NCBI RefSeq assembly: GCF_947507565.1
Contig: NC_089193.1
Coordinates: 62,001 to 126,000, forward strand
Origin: Oscarella lobularis
Lineage: Eukaryota > Porifera > Homoscleromorpha > Homosclerophorida > Oscarellidae
Reading direction: 5' to 3'
Length of the DNA: 64,000 nt
The notes beneath the pieces were generated by a model. That model ran no database searches. It saw only the letters and a list, made by a program, of their open reading frames with translations, and was not told the DNA's origin. The position numbers were made by a program, and so were the translations under genes. This document shows positions 1 through 11,948 of this stretch, piece by piece (positions within the stretch are counted from its first letter, which is position 1; each line of letters opens with the position of its first letter).

Positions 1-1080
1 AGAAGGCAAGGAGCTGGGATTTTAAAAGGTACGTCAGCGCCACCATCAAAATTGAATATATGTTTTCATTCATATGGCAACAGGCGACAAAGAAAAGAAC
101 TAGCAAAATGAAAAATGACTTTATGTGTCTTACTTTGCATTACGTAATAATTTTTTGATTAGCACTAGGCGCATAATACAATCACGCGCGCTCGCGTCGC
201 ACGTGCTCGCAGTAGTTAGACGCGAGAACAGCTAGGGTCGCACAACGAGTCGAAAAGTAGGATGAGTCATGTCAAATTTTATTTGAATAAAGTCCCGGAT
301 GTAAGTACAAAAATTAAACAGAGTTTCCCCTCTCCTCCATCCACCCCCTCGCCCCACATGGGAGGCAAGGCCAGGTGGGCACCTGCTGTGAGTCAAAGGA
401 CTCGTGGGGTCACTCCATACTCCCCCGCGGAGGGTGAGCCCGTTTAACCTCCTGGCTCCGAGCCTTGGACTGTGAAAGTGGCAGCTGGGATGTCAGTCCA
501 CTCACAGGTGCAATTCCAAGGGGCGTCACTGATTTACCCGCCAGTGCTCTGCCTTACGCGGGGAGGCAACTCGATAGCCTCTGCAGAGGTATGGCCTATT
601 TATCGCTCTTGGCCACAGAGGGATGGCTGCGTCTGCCTCGTCGGATTGGAGGAACAACTACACGGCAAACCAATTGACAAAGGGGAAAACAAAGAAAAGT
701 ACCTGGCGTCGGCCAAAGTCTCGAGTAGATAAACGTCCGGAACAACTAAAGACCTATTCGTCGCTCTTGGCCACAGAGGAATTGCTAGCATGAAATATAA
801 GGTCTATGAGTAATTTTATTAGAAATAGAAAATTACTCAAGGGACTATGAGTAAACTTGGGATACCTCTATAGTTATTACTCTAAGCCTAGTCCTTATGG
901 AAGACGTTTCTCAACTGAAGCGATGTAACTTCTTACCTCAACATCTGCATAGGGATCCGGATGGTCCTTGACATAGCTACACGCCCGAAGGATATTCTGT
1001 CGCGTTTTCGCGGCCCCAAGGGCCCGCTTGAAACAAGGGAAGATACACCTAAAAAATAAAAAAAACAATTTTATTTTTTG
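1..1080. other. Unique sequence without a recognisable gene
   Basis: No conserved protein or splice-consistent exon chain was recognised on either strand. The open frames here are short and of unfamiliar composition. One short direct repeat is visible: a ~28-bp segment containing TCGCTCTTGGCCACAGAGG at 594-621 recurs at 752-779, 158 bp further on. An A/T-rich imperfect palindrome sits at about 1,050-1,080, immediately before the X-box-like site. Confidence 0.5.
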
Positions 1081-1094
1081 GTTGCTATGGCAAC
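1081..1094 (+). promoter_or_regulatory. RFX/X-box-like palindrome
   Basis: The 14-mer GTTGCTATGGCAAC is an almost perfect inverted repeat of two GTTGC half-sites. It matches the known consensus bound by RFX winged-helix factors, which in animals drive ciliary genes. It stands just after an A/T-rich stretch. No ciliary gene was recognised downstream, so a regulatory role is inference from the motif alone. Confidence 0.3.
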
Positions 1095-1169
1095 GATACT
1101 TTGGCTATCAACAACTCCGGGGTCAGAGAGACCAGATAAAAAATCTCGGCTCTATCTGACAAAGGGAAG

Positions 1170-2170
1170 GCACTTTGCCAACGTCGCAAAGATGTACAAA
1201 AAGCCAAAAAGTTTACGAGTAGAAATTTCACCTAAAAAATTTGACCGACGGCCACCAAACCCTTTCGTCCCTTGCGTACCACCCAATAGAAAATCTCTCC
1301 AGGAAAAATCGCGAACGAATTCCTTCAGGGGACGGAGAAAATCGAAAAACAATTTCGAATTTTCTCGTTCGCGATCAAACGACTTAAAAATCGTGCCATT
1401 TCGCCACGAAACGTCGCACGACGACCGGACCGCGACCAATCGAATCGCCAACGACGACTCTATAAGATTGGTTCAAAGCCATGTCGAAATTCGCGAATTT
1501 TCGACATAAAAACGTGTCAAATAAACAAACACGCCTTCTCGCGTGCTCCGAAATCACCCCACCTTTGCGACGCCGTCGTGCCTCAACGACGCCACGTACG
1601 GCGACGAACGTACCATCGATCGAAACCCTATATCATCTAGTTTTCGATTTTCGATTCGCCGACGGCATACGATACGCCGTTTGTCGTGGAGCGAGCGCGA
1701 AAGTTAAGGGCCACGCCCCCTTTTCGCACATCGAAATCGTCGCAAACGACTCGAAATACGCCACGGAATGCAGCTAAACGCTTCGTAACGTTCCGAAAAC
1801 ATGATTCCGCGTCGAAACGAAACGATTCCAGCGCATTTCGCAGGGCGCGTCGCACCTTGGCGACCCGACGCCTCGATTTCGATCGTTTCGCGCCATTGCG
1901 AACGGTCGAACGGGTTCTAAACTACTCAAGACTCACCTCTTTCACTCTTTTGACTTCGCTCAAGCTTCGAATCTGTCGTTTTGAGCCATTTTCCATTCAT
2001 TCGTAACAAACGAGTCAAGCGCGCTAACGCACGCACGTGACTATGGTGGATTATATAAGTGACGTCAAAAAAAGTATTGAAAACAAAGATTTCAAACTAT
2101 TTACAATCGATAATAGTGTAGCAGGGGTTTGCGAGGGTGTTCGAGGCAAAACGGTACACGTTAAGCGTTA
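1170..2170 (+). repeat. Dispersed repeat, copy A (~1 kb)
   Basis: This segment aligns by eye, in order, with 13,085-14,100. Shared landmarks are a GACGGCAT segment followed by CGCCGTTTG(T/C)CGT, then a CACGCCCCC block, then a region of CG-rich gcgacgcctcg/gcgacgcgacg words, then GCGCTAAC, CACGTGAC and GTGACGTCA near the 3' end, and finally a 'tttcaaa' segment. Identity is patchy, as expected for old copies. An open frame of 143 codons (1,078-1,509) and others inside it match no family I know. Both copies run into a GGACAA-type palindrome array on the right. It may be a decayed transposable element; no terminal repeats or coding domain were identified. Confidence 0.5.
2028..2076. promoter_or_regulatory. 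CACGTGAC / TATATAA / TGACGTCA cluster in repeat copy A
   Basis: Within about 45 bp there is an E-box-type CACGTGAC, a TATATAA and a full CRE-type TGACGTCA. The E-box and CRE, but not the TATA word, are preserved in the same order and at similar spacing in copy B near 13,970-14,006. Elsewhere the copies have diverged widely. Conserved factor sites would fit an element-internal promoter; this is inference. Confidence 0.3.
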
Positions 2171-2359
2171 AACGAGCCCGAATTCCACTCGACGGCAGCT
2201 CTACACAGTCTGTTCGCTCTAACTCGGTTCGCTTTGTACCTAACCCGATCCCTACCTTCTAAACCTTCACCCCAGTATCTGTCCACGCGGTTCTCGCTTT
2301 CCACGTGTCCGTTGCGCCTGTTATGACGACTGGAACGGCGCGTCGTTCGTATTCTCGAA
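2171..2359. other. Spacer between repeat copy A and first palindrome array
   Basis: No gene, no tandem repeat and no convincing open frame of known type were seen. It ends where GGACAATT-type palindromes begin. Confidence 0.4.
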
Positions 2360-2435
2360 AATTGTCCTAGGACAATTTTATAATTGTCCCAGAACAAATT
2401 GTCCCAAGGACAAATTGTCCCAAGGACAATTTTGA
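2360..2435. repeat. Short GGACAAATTGTCC palindrome array (block 1)
   Basis: About five units of an interrupted palindrome of the type CC(A/C)AGGACAAATTGTCC follow one another. This is the first occurrence of the element that later forms blocks at 9,344, 11,362, 13,046 and 14,101. Each unit can pair with itself (GGACAA with TTGTCC). Confidence 0.75.
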
Positions 2436-2500
2436 AAAGATCCTTTACTCATAATGAAGGTAGAACCTTCACTCCTAATGAAGGTACAGGGTTCTGCCGA
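2436..2500. repeat. Two units of the AAGGTAGAACCTT palindrome repeat
   Basis: Two adjacent copies of the motif GAAGGTAGAACCTTCACTC (one decayed) are seen here. The same motif forms the larger array at 8,846-9,270. The repeat families flanking the central AATCTAC array therefore appear on both of its sides. Confidence 0.65.
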
Positions 2501-2544
2501 GAATATTTTTAGTGTGGGAAGAAGGTATGGAAGGATAGATAAAA

Positions 2545-2826
2545 TACGCAATTTTAAAAAAAGTCCGAGACAATTTTGAAAATCGTCAAAGACAATTTTA
2601 AAATGGTCCTAGGCAATTTAAAAAATTTCCTAAAACGATTTTTAAAATTGTCTTGGACCATTTTTAAAACTGTTTTGGCGATTTTTAAATTTTTTAAATT
2701 GTCTTAGGACAATTTTAAAAATTGTCCCAAGACAATTTTAAATGATTGTCTTGAAACAATTTTTAAAATTGTCCTGAGACAATTTTAGACTTGTCTTGGG
2801 ACAATTTTTAGAATTGTCTGGGGACA
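2545..2826. repeat. Degenerate TTGTCTTGGGACAATTTTTAAA array
   Basis: About ten diverged units of the type TTGTC(T/C)TGGGACAATTTTTAAA occur. They are a longer, A/T-extended relative of the GGACAA...TTGTCC palindrome. The array runs directly into the AATCTACGA satellite. A matching block at 8,608-8,725 lies at the other end of that satellite. Confidence 0.7.
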
Positions 2827-2827
2827 A

Positions 2828-5800
2828 TCTTTACGAATCTACGATCTACGAATCTACGATCTACGAATCTACGATCTACGAATCTACGATCTACGATATA
2901 TATTTACAATCTACAAATCTAACGATCTACAAATCTACAATCTACAAATCTACGATCTACGAATCTACGATCTACGAATCTACGATCTACAAATGTACAA
3001 ATCTACGATCTATATTTACAATCTACAAATCTAACGATCTACAAATCTACAATCTACAAATCTACGATCTACGAATCTACGATCTACGAATCTACAATCT
3101 ACGAATCTAACGATCTACAAATCTACAATCTACAAATCTACGATCTACAAATCTACGATCTACGATCTACGAATCTACAATCTACAAATCTAAAAATCTA
3201 CGATCTACAATCTACAAATCTAACGATCTACAAATCTACAAATCTACAAATCTACAATCTACGATCTACAATCTACAAATCTACGATCTACAATCTATAA
3301 TCTACAAATCTACGAATCTACGATCTACAAATCTACGATCTACAAATCTACAATCTACAAATCGAAGCTACAAATCTACGATCTACGAATCTACGATCTA
3401 CGAATCTACGATCTACAAATGTACAAATCTACGATCTATATTTACAATCTACAAATCTAACGATCTACAAATCTACAATCTACAAATCTACGATCTACGA
3501 ATCTACGATCTACGAATCTACAATCTACGAATCTAACGATCTACAAATCTACAATCTACAAATCTACGATCTACAAATCTACGATCTACGAATCTACGAT
3601 CTACGAATCTACAATCTACGAATCTAACGATCTACAAATCTACAATCTACAAATCTACGATCTACGAATCTACGATCTACGAATCTACAATCTACGAATC
3701 TAACGATCTACAAATCTACAATCTACAAATCTACGATCTACAAATCTACGATCTACGATCTACGAATCTACAATCTACAATCTATAATCTACACATCTAC
3801 GAATCTACGATCTACAAATCTAACGATCTACAAATCTACAATCTACAAATCTACGATCTACGAATCTACGATCTACGAATCTACAATCTACGAATCTAAC
3901 GATCTACAAATCTACAATCTACAAATCTACGATCTACAAATCTACGATCTACGATCTACGAATCTACAATCTACAAATCTAAAAATCTACGATCTACGAA
4001 TCTACGATCTACAATCTACAAATCTAACGATCTACAAATCTACAAATCTACAAATCTACAATCTACGATCTAAAATCTACAAATCTACGATCTACAATCT
4101 ATAATCTACAAATCGACGAATCTACGATCTACAAATCTAACGATCTACAAATCTACAATCTACAAATCTACGATCTACAAATCTACGATCTACGAATCTA
4201 CAATCTACGAATCTAACGATCTACAAATCTACAATCTACAAATCTACGATCTACGAATCTACGATCTACGAATCTACGATCTACAAATGTACAAATCTAC
4301 GATCTATATTTACAATCTACAAATCTAACGATCTACAAATCTACAATCTACAAATCTACGATCTACGATCTACGAATCTACAATCTACGAATCTAACGAT
4401 CTACAAATCTACAATCTACAAATCTACGATCTACGAATCTACGATCTACGAATCTACAATCTACGAATCTAACGATCTACAAATCTACAATCTACAAATC
4501 TACGATCTACAAATCTACGATCTACGATCTACGAATCTACAATCTACAATCTATAATCTACACATCTACGAATCTACGATCTACAAATCTAACGATCTAC
4601 AAATCTACAATCTACAAATCTACGATCTACGAATCTACGATCTACGAATCTACAATCTACGAATCTAACGATCTACAAATCTACAATCTACAAATCTACG
4701 ATCTACAAATCTACGATCTACGATCTACGAATCTACAATCTACAAATCTAAAAATCTACGATCTACGAATCTACGATCTACAATCTACAAATCTAACGAT
4801 CTACAAATCTACAAATCTACAAATCTACAATCTACGATCTAAAATCTACAAATCTACGATCTACAATCTATAATCTACAAATCGACGAATCTACGATCTA
4901 CAAATCTAACGATCTACAAATCTACAATCTACAAATCTACGATCTACAAATCTACGATCTACGAATCTACAATCTACGAATCTAACGATCTACAAATCTA
5001 CAATCTACAAATCTACGATCTACGAATCTACGATCTACGAATCTACGATCTACAAATGTACAAATCTACGATCTATATTTACAATCTACAAATCTAACGA
5101 TCTACAAATCTACAATCTACAAATCTACGATCTACGATCTACGAATCTACAATCTACGAATCTAAAGATCTACAAATCTACAATCTACAAATCTACGATC
5201 TACAAATCTACGATCTACGATCTACGAATCTACAATCTACAAATCTAAAAATCTACGATCTACGAATCTACGATCTACAATCTACAAATCTAACGATCTA
5301 CAAATCTACAATCTACAAATCTACGATCTACAAATCTACGATCTACGAATCTACGATCTACGAATCTACAATCTACGAATCTAACGATCTACAAATCTAC
5401 AATCTACAAATCTACGATCTACGAATCTACGATCTACGAATCTACAATCTACGAATCTAACGATCTACAAATCTACAATCTACAAATCTACGATCTACAA
5501 ATCTACGATCTACGATCTACGAATCTACAATCTACAAATCTAAAAATCTACGATCTACGAATCTACGATCTACAATCTACAAATCTAACGATCTACAAAT
5601 CTACAAATCTACAAATCTACAATCTACGATCTACAATCTACAAATCTACGATCTACAATCTATAATCTACAAATCTACGAATCTACGATCTACAAATCTA
5701 ACGATCTACAAATCTACAATCTACAAATCTACGATCTACAAATCTACGATCTACGAATCTACAATCTACGAATCTAACGATCTACAAATCTACAATCTAC

Positions 5801-8600
5801 AAATCTACGATCTACGAATCTACGATCTACGAATCTACGATCTACAAATGTACAAATCTACGATCTATATTTACAATCTACAAATCTAACGATCTACAAA
5901 TCTACAATCTACAAATCTACGATCTACGATCTACGAATCTACAATCTACGAATCTAACGATCTACAAATCTACAATCTACAAATCTACGATCTACAAATC
6001 TACGATCTACGATCTACGAATCTACAATCTACAAATCTAAAAATCTACGATCTACGAATCTACGATCTACAATCTACAAATCTAACGATCTACAAATCTA
6101 CAAATCTACAAATCTACAATCTACGATCTACAATCTACAAATCTACGATCTACAATCTATAATCTACAAATCTACGAATCTACGATCTACAAATCTACGA
6201 TCTACAAATCTACAATCTACAAATCGAAGCTACAAATCTACAAAATCGAAGCTACGAATCTACAAATCTACGAATCTACAAATCTACAAATCTACAAATC
6301 GAAGCTACAAATCTACTACAAATCTACGATCTACGAATCTACAATCTACAAATCTACAATCTACGAATTTACGATCTACAATCTACAAATCTAAAAATCT
6401 ACAATCTATAATCTACAAATCTACGAATCTACGATCTACAAATCTACGATCTATAATCTACAAATCGAAGCTACAAATCTACGATCTACGAATCTACAAT
6501 CTACAATCTATAATCTACAAATCTACGAATCTACGATCTACAAATCTAACGATCTACAAATCTACAATCTACAAATCTACGATCTACGAATCTACGATCT
6601 ACGAATCTACAATCTACGAATCTAACGATCTATAAATCTACAATCTACAAATCTACGATCTACAAATCTACGATCTACGATCTACGAATCTACAATCTAC
6701 AAATCTAAAAATCTACGATCTACGAATCTACGATCTACAATCTACAAATCTAACGATCTACAAATCTACAAATCTACAAATCTACAATCTACGATCTACG
6801 ATCTACGAATCTACAATCTACAAATCTAAAAATCTACGATCTACGATCTACAATCTACAAATCTAACGATCTACAAATCTACAAATCTACAAATCTACAA
6901 TCTACGATCTACAATCTACAAATCTACGATCTACAATCTATAATCTACAAATCTACGAATCTACGATCTACAAATCTACGATCTACAAATCTACAATCTA
7001 AAAATCGAAGCTACAAATCTACAAAATCGAAGCTACGAATCTACAAATCTACGAATCTACAAATCTACAAATCTACAAATCGAAGCTACAAATCTACTAC
7101 AAATCTACGATCTACGAATCTACAATCTACAAATCTACAATCTACGAATTTACGATCTACAATCTACAAATCTAAAAATCTACAATCTATAATCTACAAA
7201 TCGCGAATCTACGATCTACAAATCTACGATCTATAATCTACAAATCGAAGCTACAAATCTACGATCTACGAATCTACAATCTACAATCTATAATCTACAA
7301 ATCTACGAATCTACGATCTACAAATCTAACGATCTACAAATCTACAATCTACAAATCTACGATCTACGAATCTACGATCTACGAATCTACAATCTACGAA
7401 TCTAACGATCTATAAATCTACAATCTACAAATCTACGATCTACAAATCTACGATCTACGATCTACGAATCTACAATCTACAAATCTAAAAATCTACGATC
7501 TACGAATCTACGATCTACAATCTACAAATCTAACGATCTACAAATCTACAAATCTACAAATCTACAATCTACGATCTACAATCTACAAATCTACGATCTA
7601 CAATCTATAATCTACAAATCTACGAATCTACGATCTACAAATCTAACGATCTACAAATCTACAATCTACAAATCTACGATCTACGAATCTACGATCTACG
7701 AATCTACGATCTACAAATGTACAAATCTACGATCTATATTTACAATCTACAAATCTAACGATCTACAAATCTACAATCTACAAATCTACGATCTACGATC
7801 TACGAATCTACAATCTACGAATCTAACGATCTACAAATCTACAATCTACAAATCTACGATCTACAAATCTACGATCTACGATCTACGAATCTACAATCTA
7901 CAAATCTACAATCTACAAATCTACGATCTACGATCTACGAATCTACAATCTACAAATCTAAAAATCTACGATCTACGAATCTACGATCTACAATCTACAA
8001 ATCTAACGATCTACAAATCTACAAATCTACAAATCTACAATCTACGATCTACAATCTACAAATCTACGATCTACAATCTATAATCTACAAATCTACGAAT
8101 CTACGATCTACAAATCTACGATCTACAAATCTACAATCTACAAATCGAAGCTACAAATCTACAAAATCGAAGCTACGAATCTACAAATCTACGAATCTAC
8201 AAATCTACAAATCTACAAATCGAAGCTACAAATCTACTACAAATCTACGATCTACGAATCTACAATCTACAAATCTACAATCTACGAATTTACGATCTAC
8301 AATCTACAAATCTAAAAATCTACAATCTATAATCTACAAATCTACGAATCTACGATCTACAAATCTACGATCTATAATCTACAAATCGAAGCTACAAATC
8401 TACGAATCTACAAATCTACAAATCTACAAATCTACAAATCTACAAATCTACAAATCTACTACAAATCTACGATCTACGAATCTACGATCTACGAATCTAC
8501 AATCTACAAATCTACAAATCTACGATCTACGAATCTACGATCTACGAATCTAAAATCTACGAATCTACAAATCTACAATCTACAAATCTACAATCTACGT
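2828..8600. repeat. AATCTACGA-type satellite array, 5.8 kb
   Basis: The array consists of 6-9-bp words such as AATCTACGATCTAC, ATCTACAA and ATCTAACG in changing order, giving a very low-complexity A/C/T-rich strand with few G. A longer-range order is present: a marker segment containing AATGTACAAATCTACG followed by ATCTATATTTAC recurs near 2,992, 3,418, 4,287, 5,055, 5,848 and 7,717, mostly about 770-870 bp apart, so the array carries higher-order repeats. A second marker containing AAATCGAAGCTAC recurs near 6,223, 7,005 and 8,143. Open frames here reflect periodicity only. Confidence 0.9.
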
Positions 8601-8607
8601 ACCATCT

Positions 8608-8725
8608 AATTTTTCTTGGGACAATTTTTAAAATTGTCTTGGACCATTTATAAAATCGTCTTGGACCATTTTTAAAATTGTCTTGGACCATTTTAAAAAT
8701 TGTCTTGGACGGTTGTTTTGGACGA
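8608..8725. repeat. Degenerate TTGTCTTGGACCATTTTTAAA units
   Basis: Four or five diverged units of the same family as 2,545-2,826 close the AATCTACGA satellite on its right side. The satellite is therefore bracketed by the same degenerate palindrome. Confidence 0.65.
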
Positions 8726-8845
8726 TGTACCCGGCAGTAATTATTGCAAGCTACGGGCTGTCATAACGTTATAGTAGTATGGGTCGGCGATAGGCGAGTA
8801 AGGGTCGGGGCCGACCCATGCCGACCCATGTGGGCAGAACCCTGA
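8726..8845. other. Short unique spacer with a GGTCGGGGCCGACC palindrome
   Basis: The spacer contains a GC-rich inverted repeat around 8,805-8,832 (GGTCGGGGCCGACCCATGCC with a second GCCGACCCATG). No gene was recognised. Confidence 0.4.
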
Positions 8846-9270
8846 AGGTAGAACTTTTACTCGTTGTGAATGTAGAACCTTCACTCGTAGTAAAGGTAGA
8901 ACCTTTACTCGTTGTGGAGGTAGAGCCTTTACTCGTAGTGTAGATAGAACCTTCACTAATATAGAAGGTAAAACCTTCCCTTGTTGTGAAGGTATAACCT
9001 TCACTCATAGTGAAGGTAGAACTTTCACTCCTAGTGAAGGCAGAACCTTCCCTCGAAGTGAAGGTAGAATCATCACTTTTTGTGAAGGTAGAACCTTCAC
9101 TCCTAATGAAGGTAAAACTTGTACTACTAATGAAATTAGAACATTCACTACTAATGAATGATCTCTCCTAATGAAGGTAGAACCTTCACTCGTTGTGAAG
9201 GTAGAACTTTCACTCGCTGTGAAGGTACAACCTACACTCCTAGTGAAGGTAGAACTTTCACTTGTTGAGA
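8846..9270. repeat. AAGGTAGAACCTT palindrome array (~24-bp period)
   Basis: About seventeen units of the type GAAGGTAGAACCTTCACTC plus a short variable tail follow each other. The core AAGGT...ACCTT is an inverted repeat, so each monomer can form a small hairpin. Copies differ at single positions and the tail varies (tcgttgtg, tcctagtg, tcgtagt). The period is a multiple of three in places, which explains the open frames on the minus strand. Confidence 0.85.
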
Positions 9271-9343
9271 ATAAATACCGAATTAATTCCGAATAAATGC
9301 CGCATTAATTCCGAATAAAAGCCGCATTAATTACGAATAAATT
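9271..9343. repeat. GAATAAATGCCGCATTAATTCC short array
   Basis: Three to four units of ~24 bp, each reading GAATAAATnCCGnATTAATT, separate the AAGGTAGAACCTT array from the next GGACAAATTGTCC block. Confidence 0.75.
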
Positions 9344-10148
9344 CTCCCCAAGACAAATTGTCCCAAGGTAAAATTGTCCCAGGACAAATTGTCTCAGGAC
9401 AAATTGTCCCAGGACAAATTGTACCAAGGACAAATTGTCCCGGGACAAAATGTCCCCAGGAAAAATTGTCCCCAGGACAAATTGTCCCCAGGAAAAATTG
9501 ACCAGGACAAATTGTCCCAGGACAAATTGTCCCAGGAGAAATTCTCCCCAGGACAAATTGTCCCAGAACAAATTGTCCTGGGGACAAATTGTCCTGGGGA
9601 CAAATTGTCCCAGGACAAATTGTCCCAGGACAAATTGTCCCCAGCACAAATTGCCCCAGGATAAATTGTCCCAGGATAAAAGATTGTCCCAGGACAATAT
9701 GTCCAGGGGACAAATTGTCCGAGGACAAATTGTCCAGGGGACAAATTGTCCCAGGACAAATTGTCCACAGAACAAATTGTCCCAGGACAAATTGTCTTAG
9801 GACAAATTGTCCCCAGGACAAATTGTCCCAGGACAAATTGTCCCCAGGACAAATTGTCCCAGAAAAAATTGTCCCCAGGACAAATTGTCGCAGGACAATT
9901 TGTCCTGGGGACAAAATGTCCCAGGACAAATTGTCCTGGGAACATTTGTCCTGGGACAATTTGTCCTGGGACAAATTGTCTCAGGACAAATTGTCCCACG
10001 ACAAATTGTCCCAGGACAAATTGTCCCAGGACAAATTGTCCCAGGACAAATTGTACCCAGGGCAAATTGTACCCAGGAAAAATTGTCCCAGGACAAATTG
10101 TCCCAGGAGAAATTGTCCCCAGGACAAATTGTCCCAGAACAAATTCTC
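9344..10148. repeat. GGACAAATTGTCC palindrome array (block 2)
   Basis: More than fifty tandem units of 14-16 bp have the consensus CCCAGGACAAATTGT. Units alternate irregularly between CCAGGACAAATTGTCC and the opposite orientation CCTGGGGACAAATTGTCC, so the block is rich in nested inverted repeats and could extrude cruciforms. Mixed period lengths generate many overlapping open frames on both strands, none of which resembles a protein family. Confidence 0.92.
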
Positions 10149-11361
10149 CCAAAAATTACAGCGAAATTACAGGGGGTTAGCCAACGGGTATCTCCTGTAA
10201 TAAATTACAGCGAAATTACAGGGGGTTAGCCAACGGGTATCTCCTGTAATAAATTACAGCGAAATTACAGGGGGTTAGCCAACGGGTATCTCCTGTAATA
10301 AACTACAGCGAAATTACAGGGGCTAGCCAACGCGTCTCTCCTCTCATAAATTACAGCGAAATTATAGGGGGTTAGCCAACGGGTTTCTCCTGTAATAAAT
10401 TAAAGCGAATTTACAGGGGCTAGCCAACAGGTATCTCCTGTAATAAATTACAGCGAAATTACAGGGGGTTAGCCAACGGGTTTCTCCTGTAATAAATTAA
10501 AGCGAATTTACAGGGGCTAGCCAACAGGTATCTCCTGTAATAAATTACAGCGAAATTACAGGGGGTTAGCCAACGGGTTTCTCCTGTAATAAATTAAAGC
10601 GAATTTACAGGGGCTAGCCAACAGGTATCTCCTGTAATAAATTACAGCGAATTTACAGGGGGTTAGCCAACGGGTTTCTCCTGTAATAAATTACAGCGAA
10701 TTTACAGAGGCTAGCCAACGGGTATTCCTGTAATAAATTACAGCGAAATTACAGGGGGTTAGCCAACGGGTCTCTCCTGTAATAAATTACAGCGAAATTA
10801 CAGAGGCTAGCTAACGGGTCTCTCCTGTAATAAATTACAGCGAAATTACAGGGCTAGCCAACGGGTCTCTCCTGTAATAAACTACAGCGAAATTACAGGG
10901 GGTTAGCCAACGGGTCTCTCCTGTAATAAATTACAGCGAAATTATGGGGGGGTAGCCAACGGGTCTCTCCTGTAATAAATTACAGCGAAATTACAGGGTC
11001 TAGACAACAAGTCTCTCCTGTAAAAAATTACAGCCAAATTACAAGGGTTAGCTAACGGGTCTCTCCTGTAATAAACTATAGCGAAATTACAGGGGCTAGC
11101 CAACGGGTCTCTCCTGTAAAAAATTACAGACAAATTACAGGGGGCTAGCCAACGGGTTTCCCTGTAAAAAATTACAGCGAAATTACAGGGGCTAGCCAAC
11201 GGGTCTCTCCTGTAATAAACTACAGCGAAATTACAGGGGGTTAGCAAACGGGTCTCTCCTGTAATAGATTACAGTGAAATTACAGGGGGTTAGAGAAGGG
11301 GTCTCTCCTGTGATAAACTACAGCGAAATTACAGGGGCTACCCAACGGGTCTCTCCTGTGA
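10149..11361. repeat. ~50-bp hairpin-prone repeat array (block 1)
   Basis: About twenty-four units share the core GGGGGTTAGCCAACGGGT followed by CTCCTGTAATAAATTACAG. The segment CTGTAATAAATTACAG is a perfect palindrome, and CCTGTAAT pairs with the later ATTACAGG, so every unit carries a stem. Between about 10,380 and 10,690 two unit variants (ggggctagccaacagg and gggggttagccaacgg) alternate, making a two-unit higher-order repeat of ~100 bp. The block begins at the sequence CTCCCAAAAATTACAG, an edge shared with the 17,531 block and nearly with the 14,851 block. Confidence 0.9.
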
Positions 11362-11948
11362 GGACAAATTGACCCAGGAAAAATTGTCCGAGGACAAATT
11401 GTCCCCAGGACAAATTGTCCCAGGACAAATTGTCCAAGGACAAATTGTCCCCAGGATAAATTGTCCCCAAGACAAATTTTCCCAGGACAAATTTTCCTAG
11501 GACAAATTCTCCCAGGACAAATAGTCCCAGGACAAATTGTCCCTGGACAAATTGTCCCAGGACCAATTGTCCCCAGGACAAATAGTCCCAGGACAAATTG
11601 TCCCTGGACAAATTGTCCCAGGACCAATTGTCCCCAGGACAAATTGTGCCAGGACAATTTGTCCTGGGGACAAATTGTGCCAGGACAAATTGTGCCAGGA
11701 CAATTTGTCCTGGGGACAAATTGTGCCAGGACAATTTGTGCCAGGACAATTTGTCCTGGGGACAAATTGTCCCAAGGACAATTTGTCCTGGGGACAAATT
11801 GTCCCAGGACAATTTGTCCCAGGACAAATTCTCCCCAGGAGAAATTCTCCCAGGACAAATAGTCCCAGGACAAATTGTCCCTGGACAAATTGTCCCTGGA
11901 CAAATTGTCCCAGGACAATTTGTCCTGGGGACAATTGTCCCCAGGACA
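11362..11948. repeat. GGACAAATTGTCC palindrome array (block 3)
   Basis: Same family as block 2, with about forty units. It contains an internal duplication of a GTCCCTGGACAAATTGTCCC segment followed by AGGACCAATTGTCC (near 11,540 and 11,605) and several units in the opposite orientation (GGACAATTTGTCCTGGGG). Confidence 0.9.

Noticed and set aside
1078-1509. 143-codon open frame rich in Arg, Ser and Lys
   Set aside because: It overlaps repeat copy A, has no known domain, and the equivalent region of copy B does not preserve it.
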